Positions 16,429 to 24,474 of a DNA stretch of 39,632 nucleotides are shown piece after piece. A program made the translations under genes and the position numbers. This DNA is from an uncultured Verrucomicrobia subdivision 3 bacterium (GTDB taxonomy: Bacteria; Verrucomicrobiota; Verrucomicrobiia; Limisphaerales; UBA11358). The stretch is from NCBI GenBank assembly GCA_903872345.1, contig CAIQKM010000096.1, positions 1-39,632 on the forward strand. The letters are read 5' to 3'. The stretch's first letter is position 1. Each line of letters opens with the position of its first letter. The notes below the pieces were generated by a model. It worked only from the letters and a program-made list of their open reading frames with translations, had not been told where the DNA came from and ran no database searches.

Positions 16429-16824
16429 ATGGACAACCTGACCAACCTGATCTGGCACGACGGCAAATTTCTGGGCGTGACGTGGAACGTTTGGAAAGCG
16501 GTCGGCTGGTTTGGCAATGCCGTCTTCTTCTCCCGCTTCATTGTCCAATGGTATGCCACGGAAAAGCGGAAACAGGTGGTCGTGCCTCAGATGTTCTGGT
16601 GGCTGAGCCTCACCGGCTCCGTGACGCTGCTGGCTTACGGATTATTTTACCTCAAGGATTCCGTCGTCATCTTTGCCTACGCCTTCACCTGGATTCCCTA
16701 CATCCGGAACATCATCATCCATCGCCGCCACAAGGCGGCCCATCGGGACTGCGCGTCCTGCGGCAAAAAAATACCGCCGCAGTCGAACTACTGTCCGAAC
16801 TGCGGCGGCAAAGTGACGGTCTGA
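16429..16824 (+). CDS. Lipid-A-disaccharide synthase N-terminal-like membrane protein with zinc ribbon
   Basis: The protein has 131 aa from the ATG at 16429; the frame is open from 16399. Residues 20-98 match the LpxB N-terminal (LAB_N) membrane domain, with WFGNAVFFSRFIVQWYATEK (27-46), then PQMFWWLSLTGSVTLLAYG and AYAFTWIPYIRNI. In some organisms this domain is fused to lipid-A-disaccharide synthase, but here it stands alone. The last 25 residues form a zinc ribbon: CASC (108-111) and CPNC (122-125). The domain has similarity to SWEET/PQ-loop-like small transporters. Its role is unknown. It follows the MscS gene after 36 bp and is convergent with the next gene. Confidence 0.8.
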   Translation: MDNLTNLIWHDGKFLGVTWNVWKAVGWFGNAVFFSRFIVQWYATEKRKQVVVPQMFWWLSLTGSVTLLAYGLFYLKDSVVIFAYAFTWIPYIRNIIIHRRHKAAHRDCASCGKKIPPQSNYCPNCGGKVTV

Positions 16825-16827
16825 AGC

Positions 16828-17166
16828 TTACTTCTTGATGGCCGGGGCGCCATTGGGCGAGAGCACACCGTTGTGCTCGAGCAGCGGCACGATGTCCTTG
16901 TGCGTCTGGGAATACTGCACCAGGGAGGTGATCAAACGCTGGATGCCCTGTTGATTCTTGCCATAGACCTCCAGCACCTGGCGGGCCTGCGGGGCGACCG
17001 CCTCATAGTCCTTGTTCAGATTGGCCGCCTGGCGGTAAAAGAAAACTCCCAAAGTGCCGCTCACAAAAATGAGGGCGATCAGCAGGATCATTACCTGCCG
17101 TTCGAGAGAGGTTACCCGGCTGGAAAGGTCGCCGGCGGGGGCCGTAAAAGTGGTGGTTTCGCTCAT
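16828..17166 (-). CDS. Small membrane-anchored protein (pair, member 2)
   Basis: I do not recognise this 112-aa protein. A polar N-terminus (1-24, probably cytoplasmic) is followed by one membrane segment at about 25-45 (VMILLIALIFVSGTLGVFFY). A helical outer part contains the pattern LNKDYEAVAPQARQVLEVYG and, near the end, LVQYSQTHKDIVPLLEHNGV. The ending resembles that of the protein encoded just upstream (YNQHSPNPELTRLLQPY), so the two may be paralogues acting as a complex. The gap between the genes is 4 nt. Its stop codon is 3 nt from that of the LpxB-N-like gene on the other strand. Confidence 0.65.
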   Translation of the reverse strand: MSETTTFTAPAGDLSSRVTSLERQVMILLIALIFVSGTLGVFFYRQAANLNKDYEAVAPQARQVLEVYGKNQQGIQRLITSLVQYSQTHKDIVPLLEHNGVLSPNGAPAIKK

Positions 17167-17170
17167 GAGA

Positions 17171-17419
17171 TTATTGTTTGGCGGAATAAGGTTGCAGCAG
17201 GCGGGTCAGTTCCGGATTGGGGGAGTGCTGATTGTAGGTGTTGAGTTCGTTCAGCAGCGTTTGCGTTTTCATCAGCAACGACTGCGCCTGGCCGGCCGCC
17301 TGGTTGAGCGTGCGGACTTTCGCCGTCCGCGACAGCGTCAGATACGCGCAACTGACCGCCAGCAGGACGAACACCGCCAGCACGATATTCAAAACCGTGT
17401 TTAAGGAATCTGATTTCAT
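17171..17419 (-). CDS. Small membrane-anchored protein (pair, member 1)
   Basis: The protein has 82 aa from the ATG at 17419; an in-frame TTG at 17428 is possible. One membrane segment lies at about 8-29 (TVLNIVLAVFVLLAVSCAYL). The outer part is helical, with LNQAAGQAQSLLMKTQTLLN (38-57), and ends in YNQHSPNPELTRLLQPYSAK. The architecture and the tail resemble the next gene, 4 nt downstream. I can assign no function. Confidence 0.6.
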   Translation of the reverse strand: MKSDSLNTVLNIVLAVFVLLAVSCAYLTLSRTAKVRTLNQAAGQAQSLLMKTQTLLNELNTYNQHSPNPELTRLLQPYSAKQ

Positions 17420-17520
17420 AATCGGCAAAATTCTACCGGTTTAACCGGCCATGTCCATGCTTTTTGCTCGGCCTAGCAGATTGGCCGGCCAGGGCTAAAA
17501 GGTCTTTCGCCGGCATCGGT

Positions 17521-18420
17521 TTATGACTTGAGCAGCTCCCGCCGGGCCGCCGCGAGCTCCTTTAATTGTTCCGGCGAAACCACCGGCGGCTGCAGTCCCA
17601 GCGCGTCAATCGCCTGCGAAACAATCGCGGAAACCGCCGCGCGGGCGATCCATTTGTCATCCGCCGGAATCACAAACCACGGCGCCCATTCCGTGCTCGT
17701 CGCGTTGATGCAATCCTGATAGGCCTGCTGATAATCATCCCAGAAACGGCGTTCCGTCAGGTCGGCGGCGCTGAACTTCCAGTTCTTTTCCGGCTGTTCC
17801 AACCTTTCGAGAAACCGCCGCTTCTGCTCCTTCTTGGACAGGTTCAGGAAAAATTTCAACACCAGCGTGCCGTTCGCCGTCAGATGCTTTTCCAGTTGGT
17901 TGATGTCCTCATACCGCTGCCGCCAGAACGCTTTGTCCCGTTTTCCGGGCGGCAGCTTCTGATGCGCCAGAATTTCCGGATGCACTTTTACCACCAGCAC
18001 CTCCTCGTAATAGCTGCGGTTGAAAATGCCAATGCGCCCGCGCTCCGGCAAACACCGCGCACAGCGCCACAGAAACGTGTGCTGCAATTCCTCGTCCGAC
18101 GGCTTCTTGAAACTGTACACCTGGCAGCCCTGCGGATTCAGGCCGGACATCACATGCTTGATCATCCCGTCCTTGCCCGCCGCATCCATCGCCTGAAAAA
18201 CAATCAGCACCGAGCGCGTCGCGTTCGCGTACAGCAATTCCTGCGCGTGTGTCAGCTTGTCCAGATTCGCCTGCACATCCGCGCGAGCGTCGTCCGTGAG
18301 CTTCTCCCCGCGCAGATGCTTGAGCGCATGGTGGTGGCCGAGGTTTGTGGGATAATCCTGCAGCCGGAATTTTTTGCCGGGTTTGATGCGGAACAGTTTG
18401 GCAATTTTGGCTCGTTTCAT
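17521..18420 (-). CDS. ppk2: Polyphosphate kinase 2 family protein
   Basis: The protein has 299 aa from the ATG at 18420; the upstream extension to 18474 lacks homology. PPK2 enzymes transfer phosphate between polyphosphate and nucleotides in the cytoplasm. The Walker A motif is AMDAAGKDG (77-85), and the Walker B/lid region is IGIFNRSYYEEVLVVKVHPE (130-149). KWKFSAADLTERRFWDDY-like residues follow near 217-234. It resembles the group of single-domain PPK2 proteins that phosphorylate nucleoside mono- or diphosphates with polyP; the nucleotide preferred here cannot be told from the sequence. It is monocistronic and divergent from a glycosyltransferase-like gene. A perfect 8-bp hairpin CGGGAGGC/GCCTCCCG lies just upstream (18432-18461). 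Confidence 0.9.
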   Translation of the reverse strand: MKRAKIAKLFRIKPGKKFRLQDYPTNLGHHHALKHLRGEKLTDDARADVQANLDKLTHAQELLYANATRSVLIVFQAMDAAGKDGMIKHVMSGLNPQGCQVYSFKKPSDEELQHTFLWRCARCLPERGRIGIFNRSYYEEVLVVKVHPEILAHQKLPPGKRDKAFWRQRYEDINQLEKHLTANGTLVLKFFLNLSKKEQKRRFLERLEQPEKNWKFSAADLTERRFWDDYQQAYQDCINATSTEWAPWFVIPADDKWIARAAVSAIVSQAIDALGLQPPVVSPEQLKELAAARRELLKS

Positions 18421-18659
18421 AAGTTTTGAATCGGGAGGCTTTGACCAGCTTACGCCTCCCGCCCGTTTTGGCAATCATCGTTATACGGCGGTCAGTCTGC
18501 CACCGCCGCCCCGGCGCAAACAGGGATTGCCCCGGACGCCTAACCTTCACTATAGTGGCACCGCTTTCTCGACCTGGCGCTGACAGCCATCGCGTCTGAT
18601 GCCGTCTGTCCGGCCCGCGGATGCCGCAGGAAGGTCGGAGAGCCGGGAATCTTAATTTT

Positions 18660-19454
18660 ATGCGCAAAGGCAGTCAGGCGGTCGTCACCACGGTTTTTGG
18701 CAACCAGATCAACAATCTGGACTACACTTTTTCAAGTTTTGCCCGCAACCGGCATATGGAGTTGCACGCCTTCATCATTGGCGACCGGCTGCCGGACCGG
18801 CAGGTGCCCGGAATTACATATCATCTACGTCCGTCGGACCCGGGCTTTTCCCACCCGTTTCGCGACTGCCAGCACCGCCGTTTTCTCTTCGCCGACGAAC
18901 TGGACGTGGAATATGCCATTGTCGTGGATGGCACGGATGCCCTGTGTTTGCAGGACCTGCCGGAAATTCCGCAGCTACTGCGAGGCGCCAGTGTCGCCGG
19001 CTGTGTTGAATACAGTGGCGGCAGCCGGCTCATGTGCGGTCAAAGCTGCGCCAATTATATAAACGACGGCGTGAGCTTCTGGCATTTGCCCTCCTCGCGG
19101 AAAATTCGCGAAGCCATTGTCAAACGGGGCCGGTCCATGTTTCGAACCCTCTGGGACGATCAGGAATCGTTCAATGAAGTCATCCTGGTGGAGTATCCTG
19201 ACGAACTGGTAATTCTGCCATGTCAGTACAATTACCGCGGCTTTCTGAATAAGCGTCACCGCGGCTGGGCCACCGTTTCCCATCTGGATGGCGTGAAAAT
19301 CTACCACTGCCGACTTTGCATTGATGAAGCCAAGCGGTTGATGCCGTTTGCCCCCCAAGCCACGCTCAAGCCATTGCCGCCGGATACCGGGACCTTAACC
19401 ACCTGGCAACAGCGTTTGCGGCGCTACCGGCACCGGTTCAAGCGCTGGGAATAA
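18660..19454 (+). CDS. Glycosyltransferase-like protein (GT-A fold)
   Basis: The protein has 264 aa from the ATG at 18660. The start VVTTVFGNQINNLDYTFSSF (8-27) and the segment YAIVVDGTDALCLQDLPEI (85-103), with acidic residues where GT-A enzymes hold the metal, suggest a nucleotide-sugar-dependent glycosyltransferase related to the GT8 type. NDGVSFWHLPSSRKI and WDDQESFNEVI are further segments of that pattern (a bound product Asp/Glu and a Q-E pair). No membrane segment is present. The genes that follow (a methyltransferase and a large membrane protein) suggest surface polysaccharide work. The donor and acceptor are unknown. Confidence 0.65.
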   Translation: MRKGSQAVVTTVFGNQINNLDYTFSSFARNRHMELHAFIIGDRLPDRQVPGITYHLRPSDPGFSHPFRDCQHRRFLFADELDVEYAIVVDGTDALCLQDLPEIPQLLRGASVAGCVEYSGGSRLMCGQSCANYINDGVSFWHLPSSRKIREAIVKRGRSMFRTLWDDQESFNEVILVEYPDELVILPCQYNYRGFLNKRHRGWATVSHLDGVKIYHCRLCIDEAKRLMPFAPQATLKPLPPDTGTLTTWQQRLRRYRHRFKRWE

Positions 19455-19492
19455 AGCGCCGTTGCGCAGCCTGACTGCCGGACCCTGGGCCA

Positions 19493-20407
19493 TTAATCCC
19501 ATTTGCCCACCGGCCGGAATTTTTTCCGGTTGCGCAGGGAATTCCCATGCCAGATGCCCCAGCCGATTTTGAGCACATTTTGCAAACGAGCGAGCCCCGG
19601 CAGAACCTTGGACAACGCCGGCCGCACGGGCTTATAGGGGTTTACCCCCGTCCGGGTCTGTTCCTCCCAGCGAACCGCATAATCGCTCTGTTGCGGCGTT
19701 TGCGTAAACATCGGCACTATCCGGTTGCGCCGCGCCTGTACCAGGAGTTGCAAGGGTACGGTGTTGTATAATTCCACGCGCGACCGGATATCCCGCGGAT
19801 TGGCCACTTCATACCACCGGTTGTATGGGCCCACCACGTGCAAAATCATCCGTTCCACCTCAAACCCGTTGACTTCCGAAAGCACATTGTAAAACAGCTC
19901 CGGACTGAACTGGTAAAAACCGTGGCCGCACCAGTTATTGGCGCAAGTGTGGGTGATGAACCGGCCGCCTTCACGCACCATTTCCATACAGTTACGCAAC
20001 GCCACGGGAAAATTAAAGACATGTTCCAGCGTCCCGCCGTCATAAACCGTATCGAACCGCTGTTTCAAATCATCCCGCACCGGCTGGTTCAAATCGTGGA
20101 CAAATTCAGCCCCCTCGAAGTCGGAGACATCCAGGGCGGCCACACTCCTGGCCCCGAGGCTTTTAAAAACCGGCTCGGCATAGCCGGTATCCGGAGCGTC
20201 CGGCGCAAAGGCCGCATGCGGCAGTCCCGCCCGCCCCAGCACCTGCCGCAGCTTGGCGGGGTACACATTCAAATCCAGCCGACCGATCGTCAGGGTATCC
20301 CCCAAGTTGACCCCCCGTTTTCTCGCGGCGATCAGAAACAAAACATCATTAATATCAAGCCCCATGAGTACCGCCATATTAGAGAATACCCAATCGGGCA
20401 GCAACAT
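19493..20407 (-). CDS. SAM-dependent methyltransferase-like protein
   Basis: The protein has 304 aa. A class I methyltransferase core is visible at about 90-180: VAALDVSDFEGAEFVHDLN (acidic residue after the second strand), FDTVYDGGTLEHVFNFP (118-134) and MVREGGRFITHTCANNW. The glycine-rich first motif is weak. The last 100 residues have no recognisable domain. It is probably a small-molecule or sugar methylase like those of polysaccharide clusters; the substrate is unknown. It is convergent with the glycosyltransferase-like gene (38 bp) and divergent from the 910-aa membrane protein gene (89 bp). Confidence 0.7.
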   Translation of the reverse strand: MLLPDWVFSNMAVLMGLDINDVLFLIAARKRGVNLGDTLTIGRLDLNVYPAKLRQVLGRAGLPHAAFAPDAPDTGYAEPVFKSLGARSVAALDVSDFEGAEFVHDLNQPVRDDLKQRFDTVYDGGTLEHVFNFPVALRNCMEMVREGGRFITHTCANNWCGHGFYQFSPELFYNVLSEVNGFEVERMILHVVGPYNRWYEVANPRDIRSRVELYNTVPLQLLVQARRNRIVPMFTQTPQQSDYAVRWEEQTRTGVNPYKPVRPALSKVLPGLARLQNVLKIGWGIWHGNSLRNRKKFRPVGKWD

Positions 20408-20496
20408 TGATTGAACATTTATCCCCGAATCGTTATCTTAATCTGGATAAACAAATGCCAACACTCATTGTTAACCATCACTTGGAATTCCGCTGA

Positions 20497-23229
20497 ATGA
20501 AAATTACCCCTCAGGCTTCCCCTACCGAACGCAGCGGACTCTGGCCGGTCTGCATTCTGGCGCTCGTGCTGGTTTTGATCTTCTGGCGCAGCTTTACCCC
20601 CGGTTATGTTCACTTTTCCAATGACGGCCCCCTGGGGCAGCAGATGGCCGGCTGGCTCCAACTTCCCGGCGACTTTACGGGCGGCTGGGTCGACCTCAAT
20701 GATATCGGCAGCAACGCCGGCACGTTCCCGCTGGATTTGAACGCCTTGATCCGCTGGAGTTTGGGCCCGGTCGGCTATGCCAAATTCCTGCCGCCCGTCG
20801 CCTTGTTCATCCTGGGTCTCGGTGCCTGGACCTTCTTCCGGCAGCTCAAACTCATGCCTCTAGCCGCCGTGCTTGGCGCGCTGGCCGCCATGCTGAACTC
20901 GGTATACCTCTCCAGCGCCTGCTGGGGCGTGGCTTCCCAGCAGATCGGTGTCGGCATGGATTTCTTCGCCTTGGCCCTGGTTATGTCCAGCGATGCCCGC
21001 ACCCCGGGTCCGCTGCGCTGGGCCCGCTGGGCGCTTGCCGGTCTCTGCGTCGGCGTCAACGTGATGGAAGCCTCCGACATCGGTGCCATTTTCAGCCTCT
21101 TCATCGCCGCCTTTGTCTTCATCAAATCGCTCGCGGATGGCGAAGGCTCCATGGGCGTCAAGGTTGGTCGCGGCATCGCCCGGGTGGCGGTTGTGGCCAT
21201 CTTTGCCGCCTTCATCGCGGCGCAGACGATCGTTTCGCTGGTTTCCACCCAAATCCAAGGCGTGGCCGGCATGGAGGCAAACAAGGAAAGCGATGCCGCC
21301 CACTGGGATTGGGCCACGCAATGGAGCCTCCCCAAGGCGGAAACCATCGGTCTGTTCGTCCCCGGTGTGTTTGGCTACAAAATGGACACGCCCAACAACA
21401 TGCCCGAAGTCTGGCAGGACGCTTACCGGGGTGGCGAATATTGGGGCGGCATGGGCCGTTCCCCGGAAATCGACCGCTTCTTCGACAGCGGCAAGGATGG
21501 ACCCGCCCCCTCCGCCCCGAATCTCATCATGCGCTTTACCGGCGGTCAGAATTATGCCGGCATCACCGTGGCCCTCCTCGCCGCCTGGGCCATCGCCCAG
21601 TCCCTCCGGCGCAAGGACCAGAGCGGCTACACCCCTTCCCAGCAGAAGTACATCTGGTTCTGGGCGCTCGTTCTGGTTGGTTCCGTTTTTCTGGCGTGGG
21701 GCCGGTTTGACCCCTTTGGCCTGTACGCCCATACCATCTATAAACTCCCGTTCTTCTCCAGCATCCGCAACCCGGCCAAATTTGTGCTCATCTTTTCGTG
21801 GGCCATCAGCATTCTGTGCGCCTATGGCGTGCATGACCTGAGCCGCCGTTACCTGAATCCAGCCGCGCCCACCGGTGATCTTTCGACTTGGTGGTCCCGC
21901 GTCGTCGGCTTTGACCGCAAATGGACTCTCGCCACCCTCGGTGTGGTCGGTGCCAGTTTGCTGGGCTGGATGATTTATTCCTCGGAAAAACCGGCGCTGA
22001 TCGGTTACCTGAATAAGGTTGGCTTTGGCGATGTGGAAACCGCCCAGCAAATTGCCGACTTCAGCGTTTCCCAAGTGGCCTGGTTTGCCGGCATTCTCAT
22101 CGCCGTGGTCGGGCTGGTCATTCTGATCATCGCCGGCGTCTTTGCGGGTCAGCGGACCCGGCTTGCCGGTTATTTGCTCGGCGGCGTGCTCGTGTTCGAT
22201 CTGTGTCGCGCCGACCTGCCGTTTGCCGTGTATTGGGACTACGTCTATAAATACGAAGTCGGCACCCTGAACCCTGTCGTCAAGTTTCTGACCGAGCAAC
22301 CCTATGAACACCGCGTGATCGCCCTGCCCGGGCAGCCGTTCCAGCCCGCCCAAGGCATGGAAGCCTTTTCCGGTGTCTATGGCATCGAATGGCTCCAGCA
22401 ATTGTTCCCCTATTACAACATCCAGTCCTTGGATGTCGTTCAGAGGCCGCGTATCGGCTCCGATATCGCCGCCTATGAATCCGCCCTAGCCCCGCGCTCC
22501 TATCAAACGCTTTACACGCTTGCCCGGATGTGGCAGCTCACCAACACGCGCTACCTCCTCGGGGCCACCGCCTGCGCCCTCCCCATGGGCACCGTGGATA
22601 CGCTCTCCTTCCTCAACGACGGTTTTGACCCTGTCCTGCGCCGTTTCAAGATCGCCCAGCGCTTTGAGGTGCAACCCAAACCCGGGATCTCCCAAGCGCA
22701 CCAATACTCGGATCTTACCGCCATCCCCAAGGACGACGGCCGCTATGCCTTGTTCGAATTCACCGGCGCGCTGCCCCGCGTGAAACTCTACTCCAACTGG
22801 GTGGTCAATACCAATGACCAGACCACCCTGACCACGCTGGCCAGCACCAACTTTGATCCGACGGCCACGCTCTTGGTGTCCTCGCCCGTCCCCGTCGCCT
22901 CCCCCGGCTCGACCAACGCCGGCACGGTGGATTTTCAAAGCTATTCCCCGAAACACATTGTCTTTAAAGCCCAGGCGGCGGCACCCGCCGTGCTCTTGTT
23001 GAACGACAAATATGATGAGCAATGGTCCGTCACCGTGGATGGCCAGCCCGCCGCTTTGTTGCGCTGCAACTTCATCATGCGCGGCGTTTATCTGCCCTCC
23101 GGTCAGCACACGGTGGAATTCAGTTTCTCCATTCCCCATCGGCCCATGTATTTCACGCTGGCGGCCATTGTGATCGGCCTCGGCCTGTGCGGATTCGTGT
23201 TCGTCGCCTCCCGCCGGCAGGAAGATTGA
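20497..23229 (+). CDS. Large polytopic membrane protein, YfhO-like
   Basis: The protein has 910 aa. There are about a dozen hydrophobic helices: one at about 16-34, a block from about 90 to 260, further ones near 350-440, 490-510 and 525-590, and a last one at about 885-905. Between about 595 and 880 there is an outer globular part with beta-strand character, ending ...VLLLNDKYDEQWSVTVDG and QHTVEFSFSIPHRPMYF. This layout and the final motif (a new-sugar or lipid-loading type barrel followed by one helix) match YfhO-like membrane proteins related to GT-C glycosyltransferases. Its likely job is transfer of lipid-linked sugars at the outer face of the inner membrane; this is inferred from topology only. 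It ends at a terminator-like hairpin. Confidence 0.7.
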   Translation: MKITPQASPTERSGLWPVCILALVLVLIFWRSFTPGYVHFSNDGPLGQQMAGWLQLPGDFTGGWVDLNDIGSNAGTFPLDLNALIRWSLGPVGYAKFLPPVALFILGLGAWTFFRQLKLMPLAAVLGALAAMLNSVYLSSACWGVASQQIGVGMDFFALALVMSSDARTPGPLRWARWALAGLCVGVNVMEASDIGAIFSLFIAAFVFIKSLADGEGSMGVKVGRGIARVAVVAIFAAFIAAQTIVSLVSTQIQGVAGMEANKESDAAHWDWATQWSLPKAETIGLFVPGVFGYKMDTPNNMPEVWQDAYRGGEYWGGMGRSPEIDRFFDSGKDGPAPSAPNLIMRFTGGQNYAGITVALLAAWAIAQSLRRKDQSGYTPSQQKYIWFWALVLVGSVFLAWGRFDPFGLYAHTIYKLPFFSSIRNPAKFVLIFSWAISILCAYGVHDLSRRYLNPAAPTGDLSTWWSRVVGFDRKWTLATLGVVGASLLGWMIYSSEKPALIGYLNKVGFGDVETAQQIADFSVSQVAWFAGILIAVVGLVILIIAGVFAGQRTRLAGYLLGGVLVFDLCRADLPFAVYWDYVYKYEVGTLNPVVKFLTEQPYEHRVIALPGQPFQPAQGMEAFSGVYGIEWLQQLFPYYNIQSLDVVQRPRIGSDIAAYESALAPRSYQTLYTLARMWQLTNTRYLLGATACALPMGTVDTLSFLNDGFDPVLRRFKIAQRFEVQPKPGISQAHQYSDLTAIPKDDGRYALFEFTGALPRVKLYSNWVVNTNDQTTLTTLASTNFDPTATLLVSSPVPVASPGSTNAGTVDFQSYSPKHIVFKAQAAAPAVLLLNDKYDEQWSVTVDGQPAALLRCNFIMRGVYLPSGQHTVEFSFSIPHRPMYFTLAAIVIGLGLCGFVFVASRRQED

Positions 23230-23255
23230 TTTAACTGATTTAAAAGACGACAAAC

Positions 23256-23286
23256 CCCGGAACCGGCGGATTCGCCGGATTCCGGG
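23256..23286 (+). terminator. Terminator-like hairpin after the 910-aa membrane protein gene
   Basis: Stem CCCGGAA-CCGGCG / CGCCGG-ATTCCGGG with loop gatt and one bulge, 26 nt after the stop. The T-run is short on both sides (ACCTTTTGG on plus; GTTTGTCGTCTTTT on minus), so it may serve the convergent genes in both directions. Confidence 0.6.
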
Positions 23287-23325
23287 TGGCACCTTTTGGG
23301 AGTCTAACTCAGCGTAAATTCACTT

Positions 23326-23766
23326 CTATTCGTGAGGTTCTTTATCAGACGTGTTTGAATCGTGTTTTGGAAAAAGATTTCGTATAACAATTGCCCACAG
23401 AGCAATAACACTTGCGGTTGTCCCTCCGATCAATGCAATCAAGACACTGGAATCCAATCGAAATTTCGGTGGTTGATTGTAGGAAACCTCAATCCCCGAC
23501 CACTTTGCTGTGATTTCACTTTTTTCGCATCCATTACATCCCTGCATAAATAAGATAACAAAAATAATCACCAACCACACAATAAGAAGTACAAAGATCA
23601 TCATCGGATAGCTTTTCCTCTTGTTGCGAACGTCTTCAAGAATTTGAATTTCTATTCCCAGCCGCTTTAACAATAAATCTTCAGTTGATGTTTTGGCATC
23701 TGGCTGATCAAGCTGATCATCTTCTAAATTGTCAGCCATTATTTGATCTAGTCTAATATCCTCCAT
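23326..23766 (-). CDS. Two-TM protein, probable toxin partner of the Panacea gene
   Basis: The protein has 146 aa. An acidic, probably cytoplasmic N-terminus (1-45, EDLLLKRLGIEIQILEDV) precedes membrane segment 1 at about 54-75 (PMMIFVLLIVWLVIIFVILF). A short outer loop contains GCNGC (76-80) and a beta-like stretch. Segment 2 lies at about 107-131 (SSVLIALIGGTTASVIALWA), followed by a short charged tail. Two-TM proteins with this second-segment pattern occur next to DUF4065/Panacea genes (recalled, not checked). Membrane-disrupting toxins are among the partners neutralised by Panacea antitoxins. It starts 6 nt after the Panacea-domain gene. Base composition is lower in GC than in neighbouring genes. 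Confidence 0.6.
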   Translation of the reverse strand: MEDIRLDQIMADNLEDDQLDQPDAKTSTEDLLLKRLGIEIQILEDVRNKRKSYPMMIFVLLIVWLVIIFVILFMQGCNGCEKSEITAKWSGIEVSYNQPPKFRLDSSVLIALIGGTTASVIALWAIVIRNLFPKHDSNTSDKEPHE

Positions 23767-23772
23767 ATGGGT

Positions 23773-24297
23773 TCACGCTTTAACAGGCTTGGCAATATTT
23801 GTTCTAGCTGCAAAATAGTTCCTTATTTCGGTGTCTGGTATGCCGACAAATTTTTTATCTTTACCTTCCCTTTCCCAGACCGTGTACCAAGGAGTACCAG
23901 GCTGATGGGTAGCATTTGAGAGTTGAAAGCCAGTATACTTTCCATACACATCCCAAATTCGGTTTAGCAATGGAACAACGGGGTCGTTTGGAGAGATCTT
24001 TGGAGCCGGCCAGTCATTGATGGGTGAATTAAAGTCAAAGTCCGTTGCATATCCGGTAATCGAACTATTCCCAAACCGTTTAAATTCATGGTACAGAGAG
24101 TTAACAACAGGACCAAAACTCCATGCTTGAATTTCCTCGTCAATGAGCGGTTGATCATATAGCCCCAAGTTCCACCCATGGGCGTAATATACTAGTTTTT
24201 GAAGTTTCATCGGGGTAAGTTTCCGTTTGAGCGGATTTTCCGACTTCTTCGCCAAATCTATAAAAAAATTTGCTATTGCCTTTGATGGATATGGCAT
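23773..24297 (-). CDS. Panacea (DUF4065, SocA-like) domain protein, probable antitoxin
   Basis: The protein has 174 aa. The domain signature is clear: AIANFFIDLAKK (7-18), LTPMKLQKLVYYAHGW (27-42), IDEEIQAWSFGPVVNSLYHE (52-71), and a C-terminal PWYTVWEREGKDKKF-type segment. Proteins of this family include SocA and antitoxins of many two-gene toxin-antitoxin systems, where the same domain is combined with very different toxins. Here it is the first gene of a two-gene unit with a two-TM protein. Both genes are AT-richer than their surroundings, which suggests acquisition. Alternatively, such genes can be solitary phage-derived proteins. Confidence 0.85.
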   Translation of the reverse strand: MPYPSKAIANFFIDLAKKSENPLKRKLTPMKLQKLVYYAHGWNLGLYDQPLIDEEIQAWSFGPVVNSLYHEFKRFGNSSITGYATDFDFNSPINDWPAPKISPNDPVVPLLNRIWDVYGKYTGFQLSNATHQPGTPWYTVWEREGKDKKFVGIPDTEIRNYFAARTNIAKPVKA

Positions 24298-24474
24298 CTT
24301 GCCAAAAGTTTAGCCCTATTAAACCAATGTGCAACATCATTTTAATCACCGCGCACTTCTTTGGCTATAAACCAATTGGGTGAAGTGCAACAAGCCGACG
24401 CCAGTCTATGAGCACATAAAGATTGTGAGAATATGCCAATATAATAATAACTAAAGTTGCTCTTCCTATAGCAA

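Noticed and set aside
18432..18461. Hairpin CGGGAGGC/GCCTCCCG as a terminator
   Set aside because: It lies between divergent genes, where no transcript should end; kept only as a note under ppk2.
20860..22401. 513-codon minus-strand open frame
   Set aside because: Shadow of the 910-aa membrane protein in high-GC DNA.
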